From NCBI RefSeq assembly GCF_002886045.1, contig NZ_CP025791.1, forward strand, positions 4,851,001 through 4,915,000: 64,000 nt of DNA, given 5' to 3'. The notes beneath the pieces were generated by a model that saw only the letters and a list, made by a program, of their open reading frames with translations, was not told the DNA's origin and searched no databases. The stretch is from Flavivirga eckloniae. GTDB lineage: Bacteria; Bacteroidota; Bacteroidia; Flavobacteriales; Flavobacteriaceae. Within the stretch, counting starts at the first letter, position 1, and every line of letters starts with the position of its first letter. Below, piece after piece: positions 35,921 to 45,404 of this stretch. A program made the position numbers and the translations under genes.

Positions 35921-37462
35921 CTAAATATTAAAGCTTAAGGACAAAGTTATATTTGAGTTTGAATTGTCTATACTGGCTTCAGGAGCATTATCAAATTCTA
36001 AACGGTATAGTTCATTTCTAAACGACCTTTCTGAATGATCGTATGTAATATCCAATTTGGTATTTCCAAAGTTATAACCAACTCCAAAAGAGTAGCCATT
36101 TAAATCGCCAATAGTAAAGCCATCTTTATACGGGCTTTCTTCAAGACGGTATCCGCCTCTAAAACTAAATTGTTCATGTTTATATTCACCACCAATTCTA
36201 TAAGTAGCAGCATCTGTTAGTCTATTGCTTATAATGTTATTCTGTTCGGCAAAATAGGTGTCTGTTGTAGGTCTAAACTTTGTTTTGCTGTAATCTTTAC
36301 GAGAATAATCGAAACTAATAAGACCACGCTTTCCAAAAACATAAGCAAAACTTCCTGTGATTTTAGCCGGGGTTTGTAGTTTGTATTGCGGAAGAACATT
36401 TACAACGTCTGGATTGATAACCTGTACTTCATTAGATCCTCCCTCGTCTCTTACAGTAGCTAGGAATTGTGTGGTTTCTTCTTCAATAGTGTACCAGATA
36501 GGGGAGTTGTATGTAAGTCCAAGTCTAACTGCACTAGTTAGTTTTAAAATGCCTCCTAATTGGAAAGAAAACCCATTACCGGTAGTAGATAAATTATTTC
36601 TAAATTCCACGCTGTTGACAATAGATCCTGCGTTGTTATTATCTTCAAATAGCAAAGTAGAGCGTTCGTAGTTGATAAAATGAGAATTTAAGTTTACTCC
36701 TAAATATAAATTGTCTTTATATTGGGTTGCTAAATTAAATGTGATTTTACCATTATATCCTGTTGAAGCATAGGTATAATCATGATCAAAATTTCCAGGG
36801 CTTATATTAGAAGTGTATACTGTATTTGCATTATCATCGTTTTCTGGTTCAAGAATGAATGACTCATAACCTAAAAATGCTTGTTGATGGGAAAAACCGT
36901 TAAAAAAACCTATGTCTTGATAAGCATCACTTAGAGACTCTTCTGGTAAAGCAGATATTTGATCTAATCGTTTACCATTTGCATGATCGTAAAAGTAACT
37001 AGCTATCGAATTGTTAAAATTAGGGTCATTATCTGTGTTTGTGCCTCTGGCTATCCAATTTATGTCATGGTCGCTGGTTTTTTCGTAAGAAATACCAATT
37101 GAAAACTTTCTCCATGGAGAATTGGTATTGCTGGCAAATACAAAAGCAAACCCACCTTGGTCTATATTGAAATTAGAATCGTTGGTGCTATTTAACCCAT
37201 TATAGTATTGCGTATCGCTATTAGATTCTGAATTCGATAAAGTGAAAGAGGCATGACTTCTGCTAAAAACAGCAGAGCCAGCAGGATTTAAACTTAATCC
37301 GCTCAAATCTCCACCCAGTGCTCCAAAAGCTCCGCTTAATGCCCTAAAACGAGCTGTTCCCTGTATATTATCCTGGGAGAATCTTAAGGCATCTGTAATA
37401 TCTTGAGCATAAATTGTAGACATAGATAGCACACCTATGAACAGTAAATGTAACTTTTTCAT
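35921..37462 (-). CDS. OmpP1/FadL-family outer membrane protein
   Basis: 513 residues, signal peptide to TIYAQ. FRALSGAFGALGGDLSGLSLNPAGSAVF is the FadL/TodX hatch-start signature, followed by alternating amphipathic strands to a C-terminal aromatic strand (NITLSLSFNI). It probably moves hydrophobic molecules across the outer membrane; substrate unknown. The next gene upstream is in the same direction 30 bp away, so they may be one operon. Confidence 0.85.
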   Translation of the reverse strand: MKKLHLLFIGVLSMSTIYAQDITDALRFSQDNIQGTARFRALSGAFGALGGDLSGLSLNPAGSAVFSRSHASFTLSNSESNSDTQYYNGLNSTNDSNFNIDQGGFAFVFASNTNSPWRKFSIGISYEKTSDHDINWIARGTNTDNDPNFNNSIASYFYDHANGKRLDQISALPEESLSDAYQDIGFFNGFSHQQAFLGYESFILEPENDDNANTVYTSNISPGNFDHDYTYASTGYNGKITFNLATQYKDNLYLGVNLNSHFINYERSTLLFEDNNNAGSIVNSVEFRNNLSTTGNGFSFQLGGILKLTSAVRLGLTYNSPIWYTIEEETTQFLATVRDEGGSNEVQVINPDVVNVLPQYKLQTPAKITGSFAYVFGKRGLISFDYSRKDYSKTKFRPTTDTYFAEQNNIISNRLTDAATYRIGGEYKHEQFSFRGGYRLEESPYKDGFTIGDLNGYSFGVGYNFGNTKLDITYDHSERSFRNELYRLEFDNAPEASIDNSNSNITLSLSFNI

Positions 37463-37492
37463 ATAGACTAGTATTTTTTTTCTTTTATAATT

Positions 37493-38656
37493 TTAACGAC
37501 GTCTTCCTCCACTTGATGAACGAGAGCTTCTGCTACTTCCACTATAGCTTCTGCCACCGGATGATCTAGATGCAGAACTCGATCTAGAGCTTCTGCTTGG
37601 TGTATAACCTGAGCTTCTAGACGAAGAAGATGATCTTCTGTAAGTATTGCTACTAGAACTTCTGTTTGTACTTGAAGGTTGTTGTCTGTAAACAGTACTC
37701 GAACTTCGTCTTGCAGTTGGAGTAGATGACCTTCTAACAGAATTAGCTGAAGGTGTTCTGGAAGTTACTGTTCTTCTTTGTGTAGTTGGATATCTGCGGG
37801 TTTCGCTAGAATTGTAATTTCTGGAGCTATAATTTCTGGAATTGTTAACTCTGGCTGATGCGCCCGTACTGCTTCTTCTTGCAGTGTTATATCTTGAAGT
37901 AGCAGTACCTCTACCTGAATTACGTGTAGCAGTACTACGTCTGGATGTACTTAAGTTATTTCTACTTATACCTCTTGTTGTTCTATTAGATGCATAATAA
38001 CTACCCCTTCTACCGGTATTATATGAAAAACCTCTTCTGCTATATCTGTTATTGGCATAGTAGCGATTACCATATCGATAGCCTGTATTGTAATAAGGAT
38101 ACCCCCAATTGTTATAAAATCCACCACCATAAAAAGGAGGGCACCAGAAAGGATCGTAAAAGCCCCAGTTGTTCCATCTGTTGTTCCATCCCCAGTTGTT
38201 CCATCCCCAGCCAAATCCTACATTCCAGCCATTATTCCATCCCCAATTGTTCCAACCGTTGTCTACATAGTTTATGGTAACTGTATTGCTATCCTGTCCC
38301 CAACCGGCATGGCCTTGGTAATTGTTGGGTATGGTGTCATTTTCAACATAATTATTTCCTTCGTATGAATCTATATCGGTAAAAATAGCATCATCAGAAA
38401 AAAGATTTTCGGCTTCTAAAGACTTATTTTTAAAGTGATTTTGATAGAATTTACTATTAGAATTGTTTGGAACTTCAACAACCGTTTGACTTTGAGGCGG
38501 AGCGGTTTCAACACCTACTTGTCTCTTTGTACTGCCATAAATACCGTCATCATCTGCACCTACGTATTGGTAAGAGCCACAAGAGGCTAAACCAAATAGC
38601 AAACCTAAAATGGCAACAAATGATACTTTCCCTTTTAAGTAGTTTATATATTGCAT
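37493..38656 (-). CDS. Low-complexity lipoprotein with Trp/Asn/Gly and Arg/Ser tracts
   Basis: 387 residues. Lipobox in [10 protein letters not shown]. Residues about 125-190 are a GWNNWGWNN-type aromatic tract with many Tyr/Trp; residues about 195-387 are almost only Arg, Ser, Thr, Asn and Tyr, ending in basic [10 protein letters not shown]. No fold is recognisable. The pattern suggests a disordered, positively charged surface protein, perhaps binding nucleic acid or acidic polysaccharide (inference). Divergent from proS. Confidence 0.65.
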   Translation of the reverse strand: MQYINYLKGKVSFVAILGLLFGLASCGSYQYVGADDDGIYGSTKRQVGVETAPPQSQTVVEVPNNSNSKFYQNHFKNKSLEAENLFSDDAIFTDIDSYEGNNYVENDTIPNNYQGHAGWGQDSNTVTINYVDNGWNNWGWNNGWNVGFGWGWNNWGWNNRWNNWGFYDPFWCPPFYGGGFYNNWGYPYYNTGYRYGNRYYANNRYSRRGFSYNTGRRGSYYASNRTTRGISRNNLSTSRRSTATRNSGRGTATSRYNTARRSSTGASARVNNSRNYSSRNYNSSETRRYPTTQRRTVTSRTPSANSVRRSSTPTARRSSSTVYRQQPSSTNRSSSSNTYRRSSSSSRSSGYTPSRSSRSSSASRSSGGRSYSGSSRSSRSSSGGRRR

Positions 38657-38755
38657 ATCTCTAGAATTTTATTGTTGAACATAACAAAAATAGTTAGTTT
38701 TGTTGAACTATTTTTTTATTTAACAAAGTCACAATATTTGTGCCAAAAAAATGAT

Positions 38756-40234
38756 ATGAGTAAAAAACTTACTAGTAGAGCGGAAGATTATTCGAAATGG
38801 TATAACGAATTAGTTGTAAAAGCAGATCTTGCTGAGAACTCGGCAGTTAGAGGTTGCATGGTGATAAAACCCTATGGTTATGCTATTTGGGAAAAAATGC
38901 AGGCAGAGTTAGACAGGATGTTTAAGGAAACAGGGCACCAGAACGCTTATTTTCCATTATTTGTACCTAAAAGTTTATTTGAAGCAGAAGAAAAAAATGC
39001 AGAAGGATTTGCTAAAGAGTGTGCAATTGTAACCCATTATAGATTACAGAACGATCCGGATAAGAAAGGAAAATTACGAGTTGATCCTGAAGCAAAACTA
39101 GAAGAAGAATTAATAGTTCGACCTACAAGTGAAGCTATCATATGGAATACATATAGAGGATGGATTCAATCGTATAGGGATTTACCTCTTTTAATAAACC
39201 AATGGGCCAATGTGGTACGTTGGGAAATGCGAACACGTTTATTTTTACGTACAGCAGAGTTTTTATGGCAAGAAGGCCATACGGCACACGAAACGAAGGA
39301 AGAGGCTTTAACAGAAGCTAAGCTGATGAACAATGTTTATGCAACGTTTGTTGAAAACTTTATGGCTATACCTGTAATACAAGGTGTAAAAACAGAGAGT
39401 GAGCGTTTTGCCGGGGCAGAGGAAACTTACTGTATTGAAGCTTTAATGCAGGATGGAAAAGCATTGCAGGCAGGAACATCTCATTTTCTTGGTCAGAACT
39501 TTGCAAAAGCTTTCGATGTTAAATATGCTAATAAAGAAGGCAAGCAAGATTATGTTTGGGCTACATCCTGGGGTGTTTCTACACGTTTAATGGGGGCTTT
39601 AATTATGACCCACAGTGATGATAACGGATTGGTTTTACCTCCAAACTTAGCACCAAATCAAGTTGTTATAGTGCCAATATATAAGAGTGAAGAAGATTTA
39701 AATGCAATTACAGAAGTTGCTAATAGTATTTCAAGCGATTTAAGAGGGAAAAATATATCGGTAAAATTTGATAATAGGACAACCCACAGACCGGGGGCTA
39801 AATTTGCACAGCATGAATTACAAGGTGTACCATTACGTATAGCTATCGGACCTAAGGATTTGGAGAATGGTACTGCAGAGATAGCTCGTAGAGATACCTT
39901 GACTAAGCAAACGGTTAATCTAAATGATTTAACAGACACCATTGAAGGTTTATTAAAAGAAATTCAAGAAACATTATTTAAAAAAGCTTTAGATTTTAGA
40001 AATTTACATATTACTGAAGTAGATACTTTCGATGAATTTAAGGATGTTTTAGAAACAAAAACAGGATTTATTTCTGCGCATTGGGATGGAACAAATGAGA
40101 CTGAAGAAAAAATAAAAGAACTAACAAAAGCTACCATTCGTTGTATTCCTTTAGATATGAATGAAGTAGAAGGGGTATGTGTGTACTCTGGAAAACCTTC
40201 TAAGGGTAGGGTGTTATTTGCAAAAGCATATTAA
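38756..40234 (+). CDS. proS: Prolyl-tRNA synthetase (archaeal/eukaryotic type, short form)
   Basis: 492 residues from the ATG at 38756; the longer open frame overlaps the divergent gene's start. Class II motifs: [38 protein letters not shown] and [19 protein letters not shown]. No bacterial editing (INS) domain is present between motifs 2 and 3, and the C-terminal zinc-like domain ends in AKAY, as in ProS type 3. It charges tRNA-Pro. Confidence 0.95.
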   Translation: MSKKLTSRAEDYSKWYNELVVKADLAENSAVRGCMVIKPYGYAIWEKMQAELDRMFKETGHQNAYFPLFVPKSLFEAEEKNAEGFAKECAIVTHYRLQNDPDKKGKLRVDPEAKLEEELIVRPTSEAIIWNTYRGWIQSYRDLPLLINQWANVVRWEMRTRLFLRTAEFLWQEGHTAHETKEEALTEAKLMNNVYATFVENFMAIPVIQGVKTESERFAGAEETYCIEALMQDGKALQAGTSHFLGQNFAKAFDVKYANKEGKQDYVWATSWGVSTRLMGALIMTHSDDNGLVLPPNLAPNQVVIVPIYKSEEDLNAITEVANSISSDLRGKNISVKFDNRTTHRPGAKFAQHELQGVPLRIAIGPKDLENGTAEIARRDTLTKQTVNLNDLTDTIEGLLKEIQETLFKKALDFRNLHITEVDTFDEFKDVLETKTGFISAHWDGTNETEEKIKELTKATIRCIPLDMNEVEGVCVYSGKPSKGRVLFAKAY

Positions 40235-40267
40235 TTGAAATTTTTTTCAAAAAAAATTGTTTAGCTA

Positions 40268-40297
40268 TTGTGACATTTAAAAATAGTTGTATTTTTG
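40268..40297 (+). promoter_or_regulatory. Bacteroidota promoter P1 upstream of tRNA-Glu
   Basis: TTG (40268-40270), 19 bases, TATTTTTG (40290-40297): the full TTG-N19-TAnnTTTG consensus. Confidence 0.65.
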
Positions 40298-40346
40298 CAT
40301 CCGCAATGGGAACATTGCAGGTTATTTGAAAGAATTTTTAAAAGTG

Positions 40347-40376
40347 TTGCAAGTTTAAATATAATGTTTATATTTG
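40347..40376 (+). promoter_or_regulatory. Bacteroidota promoter P2 upstream of tRNA-Glu
   Basis: TTG (40347-40349), 19 bases, TATATTTG (40369-40376). Start predicted near 40383, 12 bases before the mature tRNA. Two tandem promoters would suit a tRNA-rpsT transcript. Confidence 0.7.
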
Positions 40377-40394
40377 CGCTCTCAAAAAACAAAT

Positions 40395-40466
40395 GGCCCG
40401 TTCGTCTATCGGCTAGGACGCCAGGTTTTCATCCTGGTAAGAGGGGTTCGATTCCCCTACGGGCTA
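40395..40466 (+). tRNA. tRNA-Glu (anticodon TTC)
   Basis: 72-base cloverleaf. Acceptor GGCCCGT / ACGGGCT (with a terminal G-T pair), anticodon stem CCAGG / CCTGG with loop TTTTCAT giving TTC, and T arm GGGGTTCGATTCCCC. CCA is not encoded. rpsT follows 26 bp downstream. Confidence 0.95.
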
Positions 40467-40492
40467 CAATATTTTAATAATAAAAAGAACAA

Positions 40493-40744
40493 ATGGCAAA
40501 TCATAAGTCAGCGTTAAAAAGAATTAGAAGTAACGAATCTAAGCGTTTATTAAATAAGTACCAGCACAAAACGACTCGTAACGCTATTAAAAAGTTACGT
40601 GAGTTAACTGACAAGAAAGAAGCTGAGACTTTATTTCCTTCAGTAGTATCTATGTTAGATAAACTAGCTAAGAAAAATGTTATTCACGCTAACAAAGCTG
40701 CAAACCTTAAATCTGGTTTAGCTAAACATGTTGCTGCACTTTAA
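40493..40744 (+). CDS. rpsT: 30S ribosomal protein S20
   Basis: 83 residues. [23 protein letters not shown] and the helical, Lys-rich body ending [11 protein letters not shown] are diagnostic. It binds 16S rRNA early in assembly. Probably co-transcribed with tRNA-Glu and ended by the terminator at 40769. Confidence 0.97.
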   Translation: MANHKSALKRIRSNESKRLLNKYQHKTTRNAIKKLRELTDKKEAETLFPSVVSMLDKLAKKNVIHANKAANLKSGLAKHVAAL

Positions 40745-40768
40745 TTAAAATTAAAGTTTAAAATATTT

Positions 40769-40800
40769 AAAAGCTTCTCAGAAATGAGAGGCTTTTTTTA
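40769..40800 (+). terminator. Terminator after rpsT
   Basis: Stem AAAGCTTCTCA / TGAGAGGCTTT with a GAAA loop and one mismatch, followed by a run of T. The gap from here to 41048 holds a -7 element at 41012 and nothing else I can see. Confidence 0.75.
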
Positions 40801-41011
40801 TGGTACAACTTTTTTAAGTTGTAATTGCTTTAAATAATTTAGAGTTTTATAGAGTTAGATATAAACTGAATTTCTTGAAAACATCATAAAAATGAGGGAT
40901 CATTTTGTGGTTTTTCATATTGTTTTTTTCTTGTAAAAGAAAATGTTCAAAACTGATTGGTATAATTACACAAAATCTTGCAAAAGTATTAGTATTTGAT
41001 TTGTAAAAATA

Positions 41012-41019
41012 TAAATTTG
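41012..41019 (+). promoter_or_regulatory. -7 element TAAATTTG
   Basis: Exact TAnnTTTG, predicting transcription from about 41025 and supporting a TTG start at 41049. Confidence 0.5.
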
Positions 41020-41048
41020 CAAATCTAACAAGTCAAAAATCAAATCCT

Positions 41049-41411
41049 TTGGAAAATAAAAAAGCAATTAAATTAATCGATAAAATTCTAGATAATCTTG
41101 ACGAAACAGGTATCAATACGGATACTTTAATCGACGATATTAAAGAATTAAGAACGTATGCTTTAGAGGAGCAAATACCATTAGTCGTAAAGGTTCTTAG
41201 GTTTACTTACGAGCATATAGAAAAGTACAATTCATTCATGATTCCTATTTTGGACGATGAGCCTACAGGCGAAGAGGAGCTTATTGAAGAAAGAGAAGAA
41301 GACTCTCCTGTAGATAGTCTTAAGTATTTACTATCTCTTATGAAAAACTTGAATAACAAAATAAACATATCGGACTTAAAAGAATATAGAAACCTTTTAA
41401 TGACGTATTAA
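41049..41411 (+). CDS. Conserved hypothetical cytoplasmic protein
   Basis: 120 residues, TTG start. All helical and acidic in the middle (GEEELIEEREED). No signal, no membrane helix. The C-terminal half (VDSLKYLLSLMKNLNNKINISDLKEYRNLL) resembles a helical hairpin. Not recognised. Position between rpsT and rho and its own promoter and terminator mark it as a monocistronic gene. Confidence 0.6.
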   Translation: MENKKAIKLIDKILDNLDETGINTDTLIDDIKELRTYALEEQIPLVVKVLRFTYEHIEKYNSFMIPILDDEPTGEEELIEEREEDSPVDSLKYLLSLMKNLNNKINISDLKEYRNLLMTY

Positions 41412-41451
41412 TATAGAAATAAGAAGATAGTTTTCGAGAAACGATATCAAA

Positions 41452-41487
41452 AAAGCCTTAACATATTTCTGTTAAGGCTTTTTTTTA
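41452..41487. terminator. Bidirectional terminator between 41049 gene and rho
   Basis: Perfect 9 bp stem AGCCTTAAC / GTTAAGGCT (41455-41463 with 41472-41480), T-run after it and A-run before it, so it can act on both strands. Confidence 0.85.
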
Positions 41488-41518
41488 AGTTTAAGTCTAG
41501 TTTAGTTAAGTATGAATG

Positions 41519-43198
41519 CTAGCCATTCATAGAGATTAAAAACTCTTCGTTATTTCTTGTTTGTTTAAAACGCTCGTTAATAAATTCCATAGCTTCAACT
41601 GGGTTCATATCTGCAAGGTACTTACGCATTACCCACATACGTTGAATGGTATTTTCATCCAATAAAATATCATCACGACGTGTACTGGATGATGTAAGAT
41701 CGATAGCAGGGAAAATTCTACGGTTAGATATTTTTCTATCTAATTGTAACTCCATATTACCAGTTCCTTTAAATTCTTCGAAGATCACTTCGTCCATTTT
41801 AGAACCAGTTTCTGTTAATGCCGTAGCAATAATAGTTAAAGATCCTCCATTTTCGATATTTCTCGCAGCACCAAAGAATCGTTTTGGTTTGTGTAGCGCA
41901 TTAGCATCTACACCACCACTTAGTATTTTACCCGATGCTGGTTGAACTGTATTGTAAGCTCTTGCTAAACGTGTAATAGAATCTAAAAGAATAACGACAT
42001 CATGACCACATTCAACTAATCTCTTAGCTTTTTCTAACACGATGTTCGCGATTTTTACATGCTCATGAGCTTCTTTATCGAAGGTAGAGGCAATAACTTC
42101 ACCACGTACATTACGCTGCATATCTGTTACCTCCTCAGGACGCTCATCAATTAGTAAAATCATTTGATATACTTCAGGATGGTTTGCTGCAATAGCATTT
42201 GCAACATCCTTTAATAACATGGTTTTTCCTGTTTTTGGCTGCGATACGATCATACCACGTTGCCCTTTTCCTATAGGAGAGAACAAATCCATTATTCTGG
42301 TAGAAATTGTGCTTTGCTTTTCGGCAATGTCAAATTTCTGTTGCGGAAACAATGGTGTTAAATGTTCAAAAGAGACTCTGTCTCTAACCACATTAGGATT
42401 TTGTCCATTAATTTTACTGACTTTAATTAATGGAAAATATTTTTCACCTTCTTTAGGAGGTCTTACATGACCAAGAACGGTATCTCCTGTTTTTAAACCA
42501 AACAATCTAATTTGTGATTGAGAAACATAAATATCATCTGGTGATGACAGATAGTTATAATCAGAAGAACGTAAAAAACCATAACCATCTTGCATGATAT
42601 CTAAAACGCCTTCACTTTCTATAATGGCATCAAATTCGAAATCAGGTTCTCTGTAACGGTTTCTTCCATCTTTGTTTCCAGTCTCAACATTACCATTTTT
42701 TTGGTTTTGGTTACGATGTTGGTTTTTTTGTTGATTATCTCGTCTTTGATGAGATTTTTGCTGGTTATCGTTTTGGTTTTTTGGTTTTTGGTTATTATCC
42801 TGTTTCTGGTTATTGTCCTGTTTTTGCTCTTCCTTATTTTGTTTAGTAGGAGTATCAGGTTTAGGAGTATTAGCCTTTTCCGGGATTTCAGCTTTTTGTT
42901 CTGTCGAAGCTTTTGCTTCGTTCTGTTTAGGTGTGTTTTTTGCTGGCGTGTTTTTAGTAGGTTTTTGAACACGCTGTCTTGGTTTTCTCGCTGGTTTATT
43001 TTCTGTTTTCTTTTCCGTAGTTTCTTCGGTGGGCGAAACAGCAGCTTTTACTGCCTTTGGATCGGCAGCTTGTTGATCTAGTATCTGATAAACTAAATCT
43101 AATTTTTTTAATGAACGGTATTTGGGAACGTTCAATTTTTTGGCGATCTCTTGTAAGTCAGAGAGCTTCTTTTCTTTTAATTGCGAAATTTCAAACAT
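41519..43198 (-). CDS. rho: Transcription termination factor Rho
   Basis: 559 residues, long for Rho. N-terminal Rho_N helix (residues 1-45), then a low-complexity insert of about 130 residues rich in Lys, Gln, Asn and Pro (about 45-175), then the cold-shock RNA-binding domain ([20 protein letters not shown]), then the ATPase core: Walker [12 protein letters not shown], Walker [18 protein letters not shown]- and R-loops. Disordered inserts in this place are known in Bacteroidota and Actinobacteria and increase RNA binding. Confidence 0.96.
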   Translation of the reverse strand: MFEISQLKEKKLSDLQEIAKKLNVPKYRSLKKLDLVYQILDQQAADPKAVKAAVSPTEETTEKKTENKPARKPRQRVQKPTKNTPAKNTPKQNEAKASTEQKAEIPEKANTPKPDTPTKQNKEEQKQDNNQKQDNNQKPKNQNDNQQKSHQRRDNQQKNQHRNQNQKNGNVETGNKDGRNRYREPDFEFDAIIESEGVLDIMQDGYGFLRSSDYNYLSSPDDIYVSQSQIRLFGLKTGDTVLGHVRPPKEGEKYFPLIKVSKINGQNPNVVRDRVSFEHLTPLFPQQKFDIAEKQSTISTRIMDLFSPIGKGQRGMIVSQPKTGKTMLLKDVANAIAANHPEVYQMILLIDERPEEVTDMQRNVRGEVIASTFDKEAHEHVKIANIVLEKAKRLVECGHDVVILLDSITRLARAYNTVQPASGKILSGGVDANALHKPKRFFGAARNIENGGSLTIIATALTETGSKMDEVIFEEFKGTGNMELQLDRKISNRRIFPAIDLTSSSTRRDDILLDENTIQRMWVMRKYLADMNPVEAMEFINERFKQTRNNEEFLISMNG

Positions 43199-43393
43199 TT
43201 ATTGTTTAATTGAATATATGTATAATACAAATTTTGAGTAATTCTGAAAAACGATCTCTTATTTCTGAAGAATTAACGACTTGTAATAGCGGTCGTTGAG
43301 AATTATTAGTGCAATTATACAACTTTATTTTAATTTTTAGAGGTATTTTTTTAAAAGAAACTGTTATTTTTGCTTTCAAGTTTATAAAATGAT

Positions 43394-43804
43394 ATGCTAC
43401 AACGTATTCAAACAATATATCTATTAATGGCAGCAGGAGCCTCTGCTGGATTGGTTTTTGTTTTTCATTTATGGAAAACAAATGAAGGTGTTAGTGTATT
43501 TGCTAAAGATAATATGCTATACTTAGGATTGTTCTTAGGTTCAGCAATATTATCGATAATAGCTATTTTTATGTACAAAAACAGGAAGTCTCAGTTTGTA
43601 TTGGGACGACTTAACATCATATTAAACTTTATTTTACTAGGATTTTTTGTATATCTATCTCTAAATTTATCTGGAGAAACGGCGGTTTCTGAGAAAGGTA
43701 TTGGGATGTTTCTTCCTATTGTTTCTATCGTGTTTTTGGCATTAGCCAATAAAGCCATCAAAAAGGATGAAGATCTTGTAAAATCTGTAGATCGATTGCG
43801 ATAA
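43394..43804 (+). CDS. DUF4293 family membrane protein
   Basis: 136 residues, four membrane helices (about 6-24, 44-62, 73-92, 105-122) starting MLQRIQTIYLLMAAGASAG, the DUF4293 signature. Usually next to rho in flavobacteria, as here. Function unknown. Confidence 0.85.
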   Translation: MLQRIQTIYLLMAAGASAGLVFVFHLWKTNEGVSVFAKDNMLYLGLFLGSAILSIIAIFMYKNRKSQFVLGRLNIILNFILLGFFVYLSLNLSGETAVSEKGIGMFLPIVSIVFLALANKAIKKDEDLVKSVDRLR

Positions 43805-43836
43805 ACCTAACATCTTAGTAGTATTAGTGCGTTAAA

Positions 43837-43866
43837 AACCCAAAGTGAAAGCTTTGGGTTTTTTTA
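43837..43866 (+). terminator. Terminator after DUF4293
   Basis: Stem AACCCAAAG / CTTTGGGTT (43837-43845 with 43852-43860), then TTTTTT. Confidence 0.85.
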
Positions 43867-43990
43867 TAAGCCTCCCCTAATCCCTACAAAGGAGGGAAAC
43901 ATTCAACCCTATAAAATATAAGTGAAACATGATATATCGAAGCAGTGGGGTAGTCCTTCCCTTTGGGAAGGATTTAGGAAGGGCTTAACG
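43867..43990. repeat. Inverted intergenic repeat
   Basis: ATAAGCCTCCCCTAATCCC at about 43867 pairs imperfectly with GGAAGGATTTAGGAAGGGCTTA at about 43966-43987; the inner GGAGGGA and TCCCTTTGGGA are further palindromic. It covers the 3' end of the phosphodiesterase gene. Confidence 0.55.
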
Positions 43991-44479
43991 TTTATTAAAT
44001 TCAATAACCTCTAAATTGTCAATCTTACTACCATCTATAGTAAAACGAAGCATGGTACGTATTTTATGGAAACCGTGTTTACCAACAGCTCCAGGATTCA
44101 TGTGCAATACCCCCAGTTTTTTATCTGCCATTACTTTTAATATATGCGAATGCCCACAAATAAAAAGTTTGGGTGGATTTTGTCGTATTTCGTCACGAAC
44201 TCTCATATTGTAAGCATTAGGGTATCCACCAATGTGTGTTATCCAAACATCAACGTCTTCGCACATAAACCGATTATTTTCCGGGAATTCCGCTCTTGCT
44301 TTACTGTCATCGATATTTCCATAAACAGCACGTAAGGGTTTTAACCTTTTTATGGCATCAGTTACCATTAAGTCGCCAATATCGCCTGCATGCCAAACTT
44401 CATCTACTTGTTTAACATATTTTAAAATGTCGTTGTCTATGTAACTATGTGTATCAGAGAGTAATAATATTTTAATCAT
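43985..44479 (-). CDS. YfcE/MJ0936-type metallophosphoesterase
   Basis: 164 residues. Calcineurin-like motifs LLSDTHSY, HAGDIGD, VYGNID, ICGHSHI and MNPGAVG are in order and complete, giving the two-metal site. A phosphodiesterase acting on small cyclic or diester substrates; the natural substrate is not known. Divergent from truA. Confidence 0.9.
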   Translation of the reverse strand: MIKILLLSDTHSYIDNDILKYVKQVDEVWHAGDIGDLMVTDAIKRLKPLRAVYGNIDDSKARAEFPENNRFMCEDVDVWITHIGGYPNAYNMRVRDEIRQNPPKLFICGHSHILKVMADKKLGVLHMNPGAVGKHGFHKIRTMLRFTIDGSKIDNLEVIEFNKR

Positions 44480-44545
44480 AATTGGTTTAAAAATCTTTTA
44501 ATATATAATTAAGATTCGTGTATTCGCAGGAATAACAAAACTATC

Positions 44546-44553
44546 TATCTTTG
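44546..44553 (+). promoter_or_regulatory. -7 element TATCTTTG upstream of truA
   Basis: Exact TAnnTTTG about 100 bases before truA, giving a moderately long leader. Confidence 0.5.
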
Positions 44554-44654
44554 CATACCATATGTTGTGTAAAATTAATATAAGAAAACAGCGTTTTTAT
44601 AACTGTTGATTTAAATAATGTATGGTATTCATATAACAAAAGTATTAAATCAGA

Positions 44655-45404
44655 TTGAGGTATTTTATAGAACTTTCCTATAACGGTGGCGCGTATCATG
44701 GATGGCAAAACCAGCCAAAAGATATATCGGTACAAGAAGTTATAGAAAAAGCACTGTCTATGCTTTTAAAAGATGCGATTGCTATTATGGGAGCAGGGCG
44801 TACAGATACAGGTGTTCATGCTTCTCAAATGTTTGCCCATTTTAATACCCAAGTTGCTTTTAATGAAACGGATTTGGTTTTTAAATTGAATTCTTTTCTA
44901 CCAAAAGATATTGCTATTCGCGATATTTTTAAAGTAAAGGACGAAGCCCATGCCAGATTCGATGCCATAAGCAGGACTTATTTATATAGAATAGCGTTAA
45001 AAAAAGATGTGTTTTCGTTTAACAATACTTTTTTTGTGAAGCAAAATTTGGATGTTGACAAGATGAATGAGGCTTCAGAAATTCTATTGAAGTATAAAGA
45101 TTTTCAATGCTTTTCAAAAAGTAATACCGATGTAAAAACGTATTATTGTGATATAATGAAGGCTGTATGGACACTTGAAAATAATGAGCTTCATTTTGTC
45201 ATAAAAGCAGATCGGTTTTTACGTAATATGGTTCGTGCAATTGTAGGTACTATGATTAATATAGGCTTAGGTAAAATAGATGTAGAAGATTTGCACACTA
45301 TAATAAAGTCTAAAAATAGGAGTGAAGCTGGATTTTCGGTGCCTGCACATGGATTATATTTAAAACAAGTAGAATATCCTAACGATATAAAAATACATGA
45401 GTAA
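44655..45404 (+). CDS. truA: tRNA pseudouridine synthase A
   Basis: 249 residues. The start is TTG at 44655, giving the usual MRYFIELSYNGGAYHGWQ. Catalytic Asp in GAGRTDTGVHA, then FHARFDA-like AHARFDAISRTYLYRI and the C-terminal FLRNMVRAIVGTMI. It forms pseudouridine at 38-40 in the anticodon arm. The 3' end overlaps the ABC gene by 8 bp. Confidence 0.95.
   Translation: MRYFIELSYNGGAYHGWQNQPKDISVQEVIEKALSMLLKDAIAIMGAGRTDTGVHASQMFAHFNTQVAFNETDLVFKLNSFLPKDIAIRDIFKVKDEAHARFDAISRTYLYRIALKKDVFSFNNTFFVKQNLDVDKMNEASEILLKYKDFQCFSKSNTDVKTYYCDIMKAVWTLENNELHFVIKADRFLRNMVRAIVGTMINIGLGKIDVEDLHTIIKSKNRSEAGFSVPAHGLYLKQVEYPNDIKIHE

Noticed and set aside
42701-43081. 126-codon Phe/Leu-rich ORF opposite rho
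   Set aside because: Arises from the Lys/Gln/Asn-rich insert of rho read backwards; it only looks like a membrane protein.
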